This document shows positions 16,600 to 24,729 of a stretch of 38,191 nt of DNA, piece by piece. The stretch covers positions 1 to 38,191 of the forward strand of contig CAYZDF010000025.1 of NCBI GenBank assembly GCA_964477085.1, read 5' to 3'. A model generated the notes under the pieces. The model was not told the origin of the DNA, made no database searches, and was given only the letters and a program-made list of their open reading frames with translations. Position 1 is the stretch's first letter. Each line of letters starts with the position of its first letter. The translations under genes and the position numbers were made by a program. Origin of the DNA: Dichloromethanomonas sp964477085 (lineage in GTDB: Bacteria > Bacillota > Desulfitobacteriia > Desulfitobacteriales > Syntrophobotulaceae).

Positions 16600-17112
16600 T
16601 TATTTGAGATCAAATTGATTGGTTGTTCGTCTCGTATATTTTTTAAAGCAGTACTCAATACTATCGTAATTAAAAACATCACTCTCACTTACTAACTTCC
16701 ATTGAGGTTCTTGATCAAGATTGATAAAGAATTTATCGGCTGTAAAGGTACTTAAGATCTTGGTGACATATATTTCCGAACAGTACGGCAGCAATAGTTT
16801 GTAGATGGATTCGCCGCCTATTACGTATAGTTGATCCGCATCATATTTTTGAAGTTCCTTTAGGAGCTCATCTAAAGTATGGCAGGTGATAATGTCATCA
16901 TGTTCCTTCCCCAGTGTCGAGCTGACGACGATATTTACCCTGTCCTTTAATGGCTTTCTTCCCGGCAAGGAATCAAAAGTACCCCTTCCCATAATCACAA
17001 CATGATTGATGGTCAAATGCCGAAAAAATTTCATATCCTCAGGAATCCGTTTTAACAAATCCCCTTGATAACCAATTCCCCAATTAAGGTCGACCGCTAC
17101 TATCGCTTTCAT
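16600..17112 (-). CDS. folA: Dihydrofolate reductase
   Basis: NADPH-dependent reductase that regenerates tetrahydrofolate, needed because ThyA oxidises methylene-THF to dihydrofolate. The product has 170 residues. The active-site loop is WGIGYQGDL (11-19), the catalytic acid is Asp26 in PEDMKFF, the cofactor segment is MGRGTFDSLPGR (41-52), and YVIGGESIY (96-104) holds the conserved Gly-Gly. The start has AGGAG 6 nt upstream. It lies 77 nt after thyA, so the two are probably co-transcribed and functionally coupled. Confidence 0.96.
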   Translation of the reverse strand: MKAIVAVDLNWGIGYQGDLLKRIPEDMKFFRHLTINHVVIMGRGTFDSLPGRKPLKDRVNIVVSSTLGKEHDDIITCHTLDELLKELQKYDADQLYVIGGESIYKLLLPYCSEIYVTKILSTFTADKFFINLDQEPQWKLVSESDVFNYDSIEYCFKKYTRRTTNQFDLK

Positions 17113-17189
17113 CTTTCTCTCCTGTCCCTATTCATAAGCCTGAGGGTTCTATTCACTTGGATTTAATAGTTTGGTATGTTTGATAAGGA

Positions 17190-18020
17190 TTAAACTGCTA
17201 CGGGTATATTCTTAATCTGCGGGTTACTTTGATATCCTTCCAAAACAAAATCGTCTACCTCGAAATCGTAAAAATCATGTATTTCAGGATTGATGATTAG
17301 TTTGGGAGCCGGATAGGGTGTTCGTGTCAGGAGTTCTTCGATCAAGGGGATATGTCTGTCATAGATATGAGCATCAGCTATAACATGCACTAATTCTCCA
17401 ACACCTAATCCATTGACCTGGGCCATGATGTGAACCAAAATAGCATATTGCGCAACATTCCAGTTATTAGCGACCAGTATATCCTGAGACCGCTGATTGA
17501 GAATGGCATTTAGTTTATTCCCCGTCACATTGAAAGTCATGCTGTAGGCACACGGATATAGATTCATGGCGTGCAGATCATCATGATTATACATATTGAC
17601 GATAATCCGTCTGCTGTAAGGATTATGTTTTAAATCGTACAAAACCCTGTCAACCTGGTCGAATTCTCCTTCAGGATATTGGTGTTTAAGCTTTAGCTGA
17701 TACCCATAGGCCTTACCGATAGAGCCTTCCTGATCTGCCCAACTATCCCAGATATGGCTTTGAAGGTCATTGACATTGTTGGATTTCTTTTGCCAGATCC
17801 AAAGCAATTCATCGATAGCAGCTTTTAGGTTAGTGGGTCTTAACGTCAGAATAGGGAACTCTTCAGCAAGGTTATAGCGATTCACAACTCCAAACTTTTT
17901 GAAGGTGTGAGCCGGTGTTCCATCCTCCCATTTGGCTCTGACACTTTCTCCTTCAGAAGAAAAGCCACTCTCCATAATATCTTTGCACATCTCGATAAAG
18001 ATAACGTCAGCTTTACTCAC
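17190..18020 (-). CDS. thyA: Thymidylate synthase ThyA
   Basis: Converts dUMP and methylene-THF to dTMP and dihydrofolate. The product has 276 residues. The catalytic Cys157 is in NLYPCAYSMTF, a variant of the usual PPCH site, with Tyr instead of the first Pro and Ala instead of His. Other substrate residues are present: Arg137-Arg138 (YSRRII), QRSQD (176-180), Asn188 in WNVAQY, and HIYDRH (218-223). The start is a GTG at 18020 after GAGGG. It is placed between mrnC and folA. The PCAY form is known to me in other Firmicute ThyA proteins, so I expect it to be active. Confidence 0.95.
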   Translation of the reverse strand: MSKADVIFIEMCKDIMESGFSSEGESVRAKWEDGTPAHTFKKFGVVNRYNLAEEFPILTLRPTNLKAAIDELLWIWQKKSNNVNDLQSHIWDSWADQEGSIGKAYGYQLKLKHQYPEGEFDQVDRVLYDLKHNPYSRRIIVNMYNHDDLHAMNLYPCAYSMTFNVTGNKLNAILNQRSQDILVANNWNVAQYAILVHIMAQVNGLGVGELVHVIADAHIYDRHIPLIEELLTRTPYPAPKLIINPEIHDFYDFEVDDFVLEGYQSNPQIKNIPVAV

Positions 18021-18094
18021 GGCATATCCCTCACTCTTATCCCATTAAGTTAGTTTTGTTTCCTAAACTAGGTTAAGTATTCTTCTTGCCATTT

Positions 18095-18553
18095 TTAGTA
18101 TGTTTGATCGGAATTTTTCTTCTCCATCATTTCATCTACCTGGCTAAGAATCTCTTGCAATCTGTCCTTTTTGCCGGTCAGGTACCAATAACCGATCAAT
18201 GCTTCGAAAGCGGTAGCGTGTCTATAGGTTACGACATCGACATTTCGGGGATGATGTCCTTTAGCATTACGCCCACGCATCATGACATCGGTCTCAGTCT
18301 CATCTAACTCTGGCATCAGAGCTCTGAGCAGGCTGGCCTGGTTCTTAGCCTGAACATAGCGGACTGCTTTTTTATGCATTTCTTCCACTTTTTCGATCCC
18401 AAGTTCCAGTAAATGTTTTCTTACCCATAACTCATAGACAACATCACCGAGATAGGCAAGTAGCAGGATATTGACATCCTGCCACCTCTTATTTATTTTA
18501 ATGGGCCAATCCTCCAGGTGTTCACCTGAGGATTGGGTTCTGTCATCGTTCAA
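18095..18553 (-). CDS. mrnC: Mini-ribonuclease 3
   Basis: RNase III-like enzyme without a dsRNA-binding domain that matures 23S rRNA ends in Firmicutes, 152 residues. Catalytic residues are visible as Asp37 in LAYLGDVVYE and Glu117 in ATAFEALIGYWYL, with the conserved GRNAKGHHPRN loop. The start is a TTG at 18553 after AAGGAAGG. It lies 28 nt after cysS, the conserved cysS-mrnC pair. Confidence 0.95.
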   Translation of the reverse strand: MNDDRTQSSGEHLEDWPIKINKRWQDVNILLLAYLGDVVYELWVRKHLLELGIEKVEEMHKKAVRYVQAKNQASLLRALMPELDETETDVMMRGRNAKGHHPRNVDVVTYRHATAFEALIGYWYLTGKKDRLQEILSQVDEMMEKKNSDQTY

Positions 18554-18581
18554 GTTTATTCCTTCCTTTATTCACCGAGTC

Positions 18582-20012
18582 CTATTTGAGATACCAGCGG
18601 GCTCCATCCGAGGTATCTTCAATAACAATACCAATGTCTTTCATGCGGTCCCGAATCAGATCAGCTGTACCCCAATCTTTATTCTTACGGGCATTTTGTC
18701 TGATTTCTAAGACAAGTTCCATAACCTGAGATAGTTTTCCGGTATCCTCCTTGACATCCTCGGCTTCAACTTCCAGGCTAAACCCTAAGACTGCCGCTAA
18801 CTGCAATAAGGTATTGTAGGCTTCAGTTAAAGCATAAGTCTGTCTTTTATCTTTGCTGAGATAAGTGTTGATCTCCTTTGCCAGTTCAAACAAAGCAGCA
18901 TAAGCCTGGGCCGAGTTAAAATCATCATCCATTGCTTCCTCAAAGGCTTTTCTTGCATCTTGACAAGCCTTAACGAGCTCATCTTCAAACTGAGGCTCTT
19001 CCTCCGGTAATACTTTTGCCAACGTTTCCTTGGCCAAGCGAACACTATTTTTTAAACGTTCCAAACCTTTAGAAGCCATAACCAGTTTTTCGTCATCAAA
19101 ATCAAGAGGACTGCGGTAATGTGTACCTAATAAATAGAAACGGATGACATCTCCCTGAAACTTCTCTGTCACATCCCTGACCAAAAAGAAATTTCCCAAT
19201 GATTTGGACATTTTTTCCTGATTCACGGTGATAAAGGCATTATGCATCCAGTACTTAGCAAATGGCTCACCATCCAGGCAGCCTTCGGATTGAGCTATTT
19301 CATTCTCGTGATGAGGGAAGACCAGATCACCGCCTCCACCGTGGATATCAAATCCAGGCCCTAGGTATTTCAGGGCCATTGCCGAACACTCAATATGCCA
19401 TCCCGGCCGTCCTTGTCCCCAAGGGCTATCCCAGAAGGGTTCGCCAGCCTTGGCTTTCTTCCAAAGGGCAAAGTCCATAGGATGATGTTTACTTTCATTA
19501 ACGTCAATTCTGGCACCTGCCTGCATATCATCCAGGCTTCTTCCAGACAGTTTGCCGTACTCGGGGAATTTGTTGACGGCAAAATAGACATCGCCGTCCA
19601 CGTTATAAGCTAATCCTCGATCTTCTAACTTCTGAATAATACCGATCATCTCGGTAATATGCTCAGTTGCTTTGGGATGAACATCAGCCGGGAGAATATT
19701 TAAAGCTTTGGCATCATGGAAGTATTCATGGATATATTTTTGAGCCAAGGCCATGGGTTCCGCTCCTTCTTCCTGTGCCCTGTTAATGATCTTATCATCG
19801 ACATCGGTGAAGTTCTGAACGTATGTTACTTCATAACCTTTATATATGAGGTATCTTCTGACCATGTCAAAGACCACAAGCATACGCGCGTTTCCCAGAT
19901 GGAAGAAATTGTAGGTTGTAGGGCCACAGGCATATATAGCAGCCTTGCCTGGTTCTCTGGGAACAAACTCTTCTTTACGACGGGTAAGGGTATTGAACAG
20001 TTTGATAACCAT
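18582..20012 (-). CDS. cysS: Cysteinyl-tRNA synthetase
   Basis: Class I synthetase charging tRNA-Cys, 476 residues. HIGH-type motif HLGN is at 38-41 and KMSKS at 267-271. Zinc ligands expected at Cys29, Cys209 (GWHIECS), His234 and Glu238 are present. The DALR-type anticodon helical region and a C-terminal domain ending DTSDGARWYLK follow. ATG at 20012 is preferred because AAGGAGG lies 8 nt upstream. The open frame runs nine codons further but includes that site. It follows gltX without cysE, which sits between them in B. subtilis. Confidence 0.96.
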   Translation of the reverse strand: MVIKLFNTLTRRKEEFVPREPGKAAIYACGPTTYNFFHLGNARMLVVFDMVRRYLIYKGYEVTYVQNFTDVDDKIINRAQEEGAEPMALAQKYIHEYFHDAKALNILPADVHPKATEHITEMIGIIQKLEDRGLAYNVDGDVYFAVNKFPEYGKLSGRSLDDMQAGARIDVNESKHHPMDFALWKKAKAGEPFWDSPWGQGRPGWHIECSAMALKYLGPGFDIHGGGGDLVFPHHENEIAQSEGCLDGEPFAKYWMHNAFITVNQEKMSKSLGNFFLVRDVTEKFQGDVIRFYLLGTHYRSPLDFDDEKLVMASKGLERLKNSVRLAKETLAKVLPEEEPQFEDELVKACQDARKAFEEAMDDDFNSAQAYAALFELAKEINTYLSKDKRQTYALTEAYNTLLQLAAVLGFSLEVEAEDVKEDTGKLSQVMELVLEIRQNARKNKDWGTADLIRDRMKDIGIVIEDTSDGARWYLK

Positions 20013-20121
20013 CACAGTATCCTCCTTGTTCTCTTTCACTTAATATCGAACTACTATTGTCAGCTTCATTAATGATCATTTTATGTTAATTTTTTTGATC
20101 GGAAGCCGAAAATATCATTTA

Positions 20122-21579
20122 TCATAGTTGATTTATGGCTTTTTCCAATCTTACTTTAACATTGTCTTTCCCCAGAAGGGCTGTGATCCGATCCAGATCC
20201 GGTCCATGCATCTGTCCTGTCAGCGCGATCCGGATGGGCATAAAGACATCTTTACCTTTAAGATTCAATTCCTTCGTAATCTCTTTCAGGATGGACTTAG
20301 CAGCAGCTGAATCTAATAGCCCGGCTGCCATTACTTTCTGGACGAAAAGTGTCAGTACCGCAGGTACTGTTTCCGCCCGTAAAATCTCCTTGCCCTCTTC
20401 ATCGGGCTCATCAACTTCTGTCCCCCAGAAATAATGAATATAATCTTTAACTTCGTTAAGACTATTGATCTTCTCTTTAATGGCACCAATAAATCCGCTG
20501 ATCCATTGTCTTTCTGCATCCGTCAGATCTTTTTTACTGAATAGCCCTTTGTCCTTAAGGAAAGGCAGAACCAAATCCACCAATTCCTCATCTGGTGTTT
20601 GTTTCAGATAATGCGCATTGATATGATTCAGCTTATTGAGATCAAAGACAGCAGGGCTTTTGGAGACCTTATCTAAGGAAAAATCCCGTTTAAGCTCCTC
20701 CATTGTAAAAAACTCTTGTTCTCCGGAAGGAGACCACCCGAGAAGAGCAATAAAATTCACCACTGCTTGGGGAAGATACCCTTTATTATAGTAATCAATT
20801 ACAGCTGTATCCCCATCCCGTTTGCTCATTTTCCGTCCTTCTGTGTTAAGGATAAGTGAAATATGAGCAAAATCTGGAGCTTTCATCCCTAAGGCCTGGT
20901 AGATCAATACCTGACGGGGAGTATTGGAGAGATGCTCTTCGCCCCGAACGACATGGGTTATTTCCATTAGGACGTCATCGATAACAACAGCATAGTTGTA
21001 AGTCGGTATGCCATCTGATTTAACAATGATATAATCTCCGATACCGTCACTATCAAATACCACTTTTCCCCGTACCAGGTCATTGATAATGATCTGCTCT
21101 CCTTCCGGAACCTTAAACCTGACAACCGGTTTGCGACCCTCTTTTTCCAAGGCCTGACGTTGTTCTTCTGTTAAAGAACGACAACGTCCCAGATAACGGG
21201 GAGTATCTCCACGGGAAATGAGCTCCTGGCGCTCTGCTTCCAGCTCTTCTTCCGTACAATAACAAAGATAAGCCTGTCCTGCCTCCAGAAGCTTGGAGGT
21301 GTATTCCCGATATGTATCCAGCCTTTCAGTTTGACGATAGGGCCCGTGGTCTCCTCCAACCTCTATCCCTTCATTCCAACTAATACCTAACCAGCGTAAA
21401 GCGTCAATAATATCTCTTTCGGATTCACTACTTGATCTTTCCAAGTCGGTATCTTCTATCCTTAAGATAAATTTACCGCCCCTTCCTGCTGCGTACAAAT
21501 AATTAAATAAGGCCGATCTCGCTCCTCCTATATGGAGAGGTCCGGTCGGACTGGGGGCAAATCTAACTTTAACTGTCAT
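20122..21579 (-). CDS. gltX: Glutamyl-tRNA synthetase
   Basis: Class I synthetase charging tRNA-Glu (and often tRNA-Gln in Firmicutes lacking GlnRS), 485 residues. HIGG is at 16-19 in FAPSPTGPLHIGGARSALFN and KMSKR at 250-254. The zinc-type CYC at 106-108 with Tyr129 and Cys133 is present. The C-terminal helical anticodon-binding region ends DRITALLGKDNVKVRLEKA. Start ATG has GAGG 8 nt upstream. It lies 68 nt after ispF in the yacL-type operon. Nothing in the sequence shows whether it is discriminating. Confidence 0.96.
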   Translation of the reverse strand: MTVKVRFAPSPTGPLHIGGARSALFNYLYAAGRGGKFILRIEDTDLERSSSESERDIIDALRWLGISWNEGIEVGGDHGPYRQTERLDTYREYTSKLLEAGQAYLCYCTEEELEAERQELISRGDTPRYLGRCRSLTEEQRQALEKEGRKPVVRFKVPEGEQIIINDLVRGKVVFDSDGIGDYIIVKSDGIPTYNYAVVIDDVLMEITHVVRGEEHLSNTPRQVLIYQALGMKAPDFAHISLILNTEGRKMSKRDGDTAVIDYYNKGYLPQAVVNFIALLGWSPSGEQEFFTMEELKRDFSLDKVSKSPAVFDLNKLNHINAHYLKQTPDEELVDLVLPFLKDKGLFSKKDLTDAERQWISGFIGAIKEKINSLNEVKDYIHYFWGTEVDEPDEEGKEILRAETVPAVLTLFVQKVMAAGLLDSAAAKSILKEITKELNLKGKDVFMPIRIALTGQMHGPDLDRITALLGKDNVKVRLEKAINQL

Positions 21580-21647
21580 GGTTTTTACCTCTTTCTCATG
21601 TGTTTGTGAGCATATCTTTTATTGTTAAACATTTCTATTATAACAGC

Positions 21648-22121
21648 TTAAATGGGCAGAAGACAAACCACCGCCTGGGCACTGATTCCCTCTTCTCGAC
21701 CTTCAAACCCCAGTTGTTCGGTAGTTGTAGCTTTAACGGAGATCTTACCCCTATCCACTCTTAAAACGTCAGCAACGTTCGCTCTGATTGCTTCAATATG
21801 TGGGGCAATTTTAGGTCTCTGAGCGACCACGATACTATCCAGATTGCCTAAGATATATCCCTCATGCCTGATCAAATCTTCGACATGAGCCAGCAGATTT
21901 AGACTGGAGATCCCTTTATAGGACGGATCATTATCCGGAAAATGTTGACCAATATCACCCAAAGCACAGGCTCCTAAAAGTGCATCCATGATAGCATGAA
22001 CCAATACATCCGCATCGGAATGTCCCTGTAAGCCTTTATGATGAGGTATATTAACCCCTCCAAGAATGAGCGGTCGACCCTCAACAAGGGCATGTACATC
22101 ATATCCTATCCCTATCTTCAT
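21648..22121 (-). CDS. ispF: 2-C-methyl-D-erythritol 2,4-cyclodiphosphate synthase
   Basis: MEP-pathway enzyme making the cyclic diphosphate on the way to isoprenoids, 157 residues, the family's usual length. Metal ligands Asp8 and His10 are in GIGYDVHAL, and His42 falls in the conserved GHSDADVLVHAIMDALLGA. The substrate loop LFPDNDPSYKG-type segment (HFPDNDPSYKGISS) and a C-terminal TTEQLGFEGREEGI are present. The ATG at 22121 follows GAGAGGTG. The six upstream codons in frame cover that site. It starts 4 nt after ispD ends, so translation is probably coupled. Confidence 0.96.
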   Translation of the reverse strand: MKIGIGYDVHALVEGRPLILGGVNIPHHKGLQGHSDADVLVHAIMDALLGACALGDIGQHFPDNDPSYKGISSLNLLAHVEDLIRHEGYILGNLDSIVVAQRPKIAPHIEAIRANVADVLRVDRGKISVKATTTEQLGFEGREEGISAQAVVCLLPI

Positions 22122-22125
22122 TATT

Positions 22126-22836
22126 TCACACCTCTCCACGCCTTTTAAGGATAGCTTCAGCCAATAGCAAGTCTTCAGGTGTAGTGACTTTAATATTTTC
22201 GTAAGATCCCTCCATCACCTTTACCCCATAACCCTGCCATTCCATTAGAGAAGCATCATCTGTGGCATAGTACCCTTGTTCCAAAGCTTGAATGTGTACT
22301 TTTTCCAAAAGTTCTCGTTGAAACAGCTGGGGGGTCTGGATGAGTCTCAATTGGCGTCTGGGAGGAGTCTCAACAACCCAGTCTGATTCGTCTACTTTTT
22401 TGATGGTATCCTTAGGAAGGACTGCCATAACAGCTGCATCAAGATTATGAGTATGCTCCAGGAAGTAAACCAAGTCTGACAATGGCAAAAGCGGCCTGGC
22501 ACCATCATGTACCACAACCTTTTGCATAGCTGGATTTATAGCTTGCAAAGCCTTAAATACCGAATCTTGTCTTTCTTTACCGCCTTCTATGATAGCTGTT
22601 ACTTTAGTAACTCCATTATCTTTGACCAGCTTTTCAATGATTGGTATATCGTTGAGTGCAGCAGGTATAACAATTTCATCAATGTATGTACATTCCTGAA
22701 ACGTTTTTAGGGTAAAAAGAAGGACAGGGGTCCCGGCAAGTTCAAGAAAGAGCTTGTTGCCTTGACCCCTCATCCGTTGACCCTGCCCAGCGGCAGGTAT
22801 AATTGCGCTAATCTTAGCCGAATGCGTTGTATTCAT
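22126..22836 (-). CDS. ispD: 2-C-methyl-D-erythritol 4-phosphate cytidylyltransferase
   Basis: MEP-pathway enzyme joining CTP to MEP, 236 residues. The nucleotide-binding motif AAGQGQRMRGQGNKLF starts at residue 15, and HDGARPLL and ATDDASLMEWQG carry the metal and substrate residues. The ATG at 22836 has GAGGAG 7-8 nt upstream. This start overlaps the end of the upstream PIN/TRAM gene by 23 nt. A longer open frame to 22884 lacks a site. Confidence 0.96.
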   Translation of the reverse strand: MNTTHSAKISAIIPAAGQGQRMRGQGNKLFLELAGTPVLLFTLKTFQECTYIDEIVIPAALNDIPIIEKLVKDNGVTKVTAIIEGGKERQDSVFKALQAINPAMQKVVVHDGARPLLPLSDLVYFLEHTHNLDAAVMAVLPKDTIKKVDESDWVVETPPRRQLRLIQTPQLFQRELLEKVHIQALEQGYYATDDASLMEWQGYGVKVMEGSYENIKVTTPEDLLLAEAILKRRGEV

Positions 22837-23980
22837 GGGAAAACTCCTCTGAGGATTTTTCCAGTACACCTTTCGGTTTGGCAAATATCATCCGTCCAGC
22901 AGCTGTTTGTAATACAGTTGTAACCAGTACCGTTGTATGCTGTCCGATGTGTTTACGTCCACCATCAATGACTACCATAGTTCCATCATCAAGGTAAGCA
23001 ACACCCTGCCCAGATTCTTTCCCTTCTTTCATGACCTGAACATACATTTCTTCGCCAGGCAAGACAACCGGCTTGAGAGCGTTCGCTAGTTCGTTGATAT
23101 TTAAGACTTTAATACCTTGAAACTCTGCCACCTTGTTAAGGTTATAATCGTTAGTCAGGATCGGTGCTTCCAGGATATTGGCCAAACGGACTAATTTACT
23201 GTCAACTTCGGCTATATCATCAAAGTCACCTTCGTAAATCTCTACTTTGATCACAGCTTCTTTGGATATTTGGTTCAGAATATCAAGCCCTCTTCGACCG
23301 CGATTACGTTTGAGCATATCGGAAGAATCCGCGATATGTCTTAGTTCTTCCAAAACAAAACCTGGGATAAGCAGTACACCATCAATAAATCCTGTTTTGA
23401 CAATATCTGCTATACGTCCGTCAATAATGACGCTGGTATCCAGTACTTTATAACCCATGGTTGTATTTTTGCCTCTCCCTTTTTGATCCCGGCTTTTGTC
23501 TTTATCACTCTTATCCCCTTTTAACTTGGGGATAAAGTTAAAGAATCCAAGGATATCATCTTTGCGCTTAATTCCTATAATTAAGCCGATATATCCAAGG
23601 AAAACGCTTATCATTACCGATAGAACCGGTCCAATAATAGAAACATCTGAGAAGGAGCCGCTAAATAAGCTGGCAATGAGTAATCCGGCTATGACTCCTA
23701 ATGATCCTCCGATCAGGTCATGCGTAGGCATACGCGTAAGTTTACTTTCCAGCCATTTAACAAGGCTCATGGATAAGGTCATGCAAACTGGGGCAATAAA
23801 GAAACCAATAATGGCAAACAAAATAAAAGAAATAATATAAGTCCAAAATAAACGGATCGGTAAACCAATAATCTCACTGAGTCGAGTGACATCAGCAACT
23901 TTAATAAGAATGCTGTCCAAATACAATCCTGCTGCGCCAAACAACAAGGTGATGATGCCGCGAACTATTCTGCGAATCAT
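22814..23980 (-). CDS. yacL: YacL-like membrane protein with PIN and TRAM domains
   Basis: A 388-residue protein. Four N-terminal transmembrane segments (about residues 4-24, 43-66, 88-105, 112-136) are followed by a charged linker (KGDKSDKDKSRDQKGRGKN). A PIN ribonuclease-fold domain comes next (VLDTSVIIDGRIADI, with acids in LEELRHIAD and LTNDYNL), then a C-terminal TRAM RNA-binding domain (about 310-388). This is the YacL family, conserved beside ispD. Its role is unknown, and RNase activity is inferred from the PIN acids. The ATG at 23980 follows GGGAGGTG. It heads the operon ispD-ispF-gltX-cysS and on. Confidence 0.92.
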   Translation of the reverse strand: MIRRIVRGIITLLFGAAGLYLDSILIKVADVTRLSEIIGLPIRLFWTYIISFILFAIIGFFIAPVCMTLSMSLVKWLESKLTRMPTHDLIGGSLGVIAGLLIASLFSGSFSDVSIIGPVLSVMISVFLGYIGLIIGIKRKDDILGFFNFIPKLKGDKSDKDKSRDQKGRGKNTTMGYKVLDTSVIIDGRIADIVKTGFIDGVLLIPGFVLEELRHIADSSDMLKRNRGRRGLDILNQISKEAVIKVEIYEGDFDDIAEVDSKLVRLANILEAPILTNDYNLNKVAEFQGIKVLNINELANALKPVVLPGEEMYVQVMKEGKESGQGVAYLDDGTMVVIDGGRKHIGQHTTVLVTTVLQTAAGRMIFAKPKGVLEKSSEEFSHEYNAFG

Positions 23981-24025
23981 CAATATCACCTCCCTTTTTC
24001 TATATTTTGGCTAAAAACTTATCCC

Positions 24026-24054
24026 ATTATACTTTGGATACAGAAATTTTTCAA
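24026..24054 (-). promoter_or_regulatory. Promoter P1 of the yacL-ispDF operon
   Basis: Minus strand TTGAAA (24054-24049), 17-nt spacer, perfect TATAAT (24031-24026). The start at about 24019 gives a leader of about 38 nt. Confidence 0.8.
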
Positions 24055-24092
24055 GTTTAGAAATATTTCTGTTCTCCTTGTAAATATACTTC

Positions 24093-24126
24093 ATTATAAC
24101 AGTTTGCTTTAAACAATCAAAGCAAA
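24093..24126 (-). promoter_or_regulatory. Possible promoter P2 with overlapping inverted repeat
   Basis: Minus strand TTGATT (24120-24115), 16-nt spacer, TATAAT (24098-24093) preceded by TGT. An 8-bp perfect inverted repeat, TTTGCTTT (24103-24110) and AAAGCAAA (24119-24126) with an 8-nt spacer, covers its -35, as an operator would. The palindrome may also be chance in AT-rich DNA. Confidence 0.5.
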
Positions 24127-24182
24127 CGACAAATTGTATCATAAATATAATTTTTCCATTAGTTTTTACTTTTTATCTCAAA

Positions 24183-24212
24183 TTGACAACTCAACACGTT
24201 GCTGTCTATAAT
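24183..24212 (+). promoter_or_regulatory. Consensus sigma-A promoter of the small Cys-rich gene
   Basis: TTGACA (24183-24188), 18-nt spacer, TATAAT (24207-24212): both hexamers are perfect. The predicted start is about 24219, with the ribosome binding site at 24224-24230. Confidence 0.88.
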
Positions 24213-24241
24213 TAAATTGGCGGAAAGGAGTGCTGAATTCG

Positions 24242-24634
24242 ATGAGTCCAACCAATGATTATTTTCAGAAGACTGTAGATTCCATGCTGCTTCAACATCA
24301 GAGTATTCTAGATATCCTCTCCAAAGGACAGGAAGCCTCAGCCAGAGTGAATCGAGCCGTGGTAAAATCTGTTACTTCCTGTGGCTGCATTACTGTCGAT
24401 GCCCAAAAGAATTCAATACCTGAAGATGCCACTCTCGCCGATTTGAAGCATATTTTTAATAATCATCTAAAAGGGGTACTGTGCCCTAATTGCCGGGAGA
24501 TTGTTGAAACTGAACTTGGTAAGCAATTTTTTTACATTGCAGCTCTTGCCAATATTCTTGGCCTGTCCATCAATGATATTCTGGATAAAGAGTTGGAAAA
24601 ATTAAAAACACTTACAATATATAATCTTAGGTGA
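24242..24634 (+). CDS. Conserved hypothetical small protein with CxC...CxxC and MazG-like helices
   Basis: A 130-residue protein that I recognise only as a conserved Clostridial family found near radA and yacL (some databases attach a DUF1573 label; I am not sure of it). It has Cys47-x-Cys49 (SCGC) and Cys81-x-x-Cys84 (CPNC), which could form one metal site. The C-terminal helices, ELGKQFFYIAALANILGLSI and on, resemble the second half of MazG-type pyrophosphohydrolases, but the expected Asp after ELG is Lys, so catalysis is doubtful. It has its own consensus promoter and terminator and runs opposite to all neighbours. ATG 24242 is 11 nt after AAGGAG, while an overlapping GTG at 24230 is less likely. 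Confidence 0.8.
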   Translation: MSPTNDYFQKTVDSMLLQHQSILDILSKGQEASARVNRAVVKSVTSCGCITVDAQKNSIPEDATLADLKHIFNNHLKGVLCPNCREIVETELGKQFFYIAALANILGLSINDILDKELEKLKTLTIYNLR

Positions 24635-24695
24635 TCAAGCTTAGAAGTACATTAACATCCGGATAAAAGATTCTTAATTTTTTATTAATCTTTTT

Positions 24696-24729
24696 GAGGA
24701 CTTGCAATATGCAAGTCCTCATTTTATTA
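24696..24729 (+). terminator. Intrinsic terminator of the small Cys-rich gene
   Basis: 10-bp stem GAGGACTTGC/GCAAGTCCTC (24696-24705 with 24711-24720), 5-nt loop, then ATTTTATT on the plus strand. It abuts the radA stop codon on the other strand. Confidence 0.85.
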
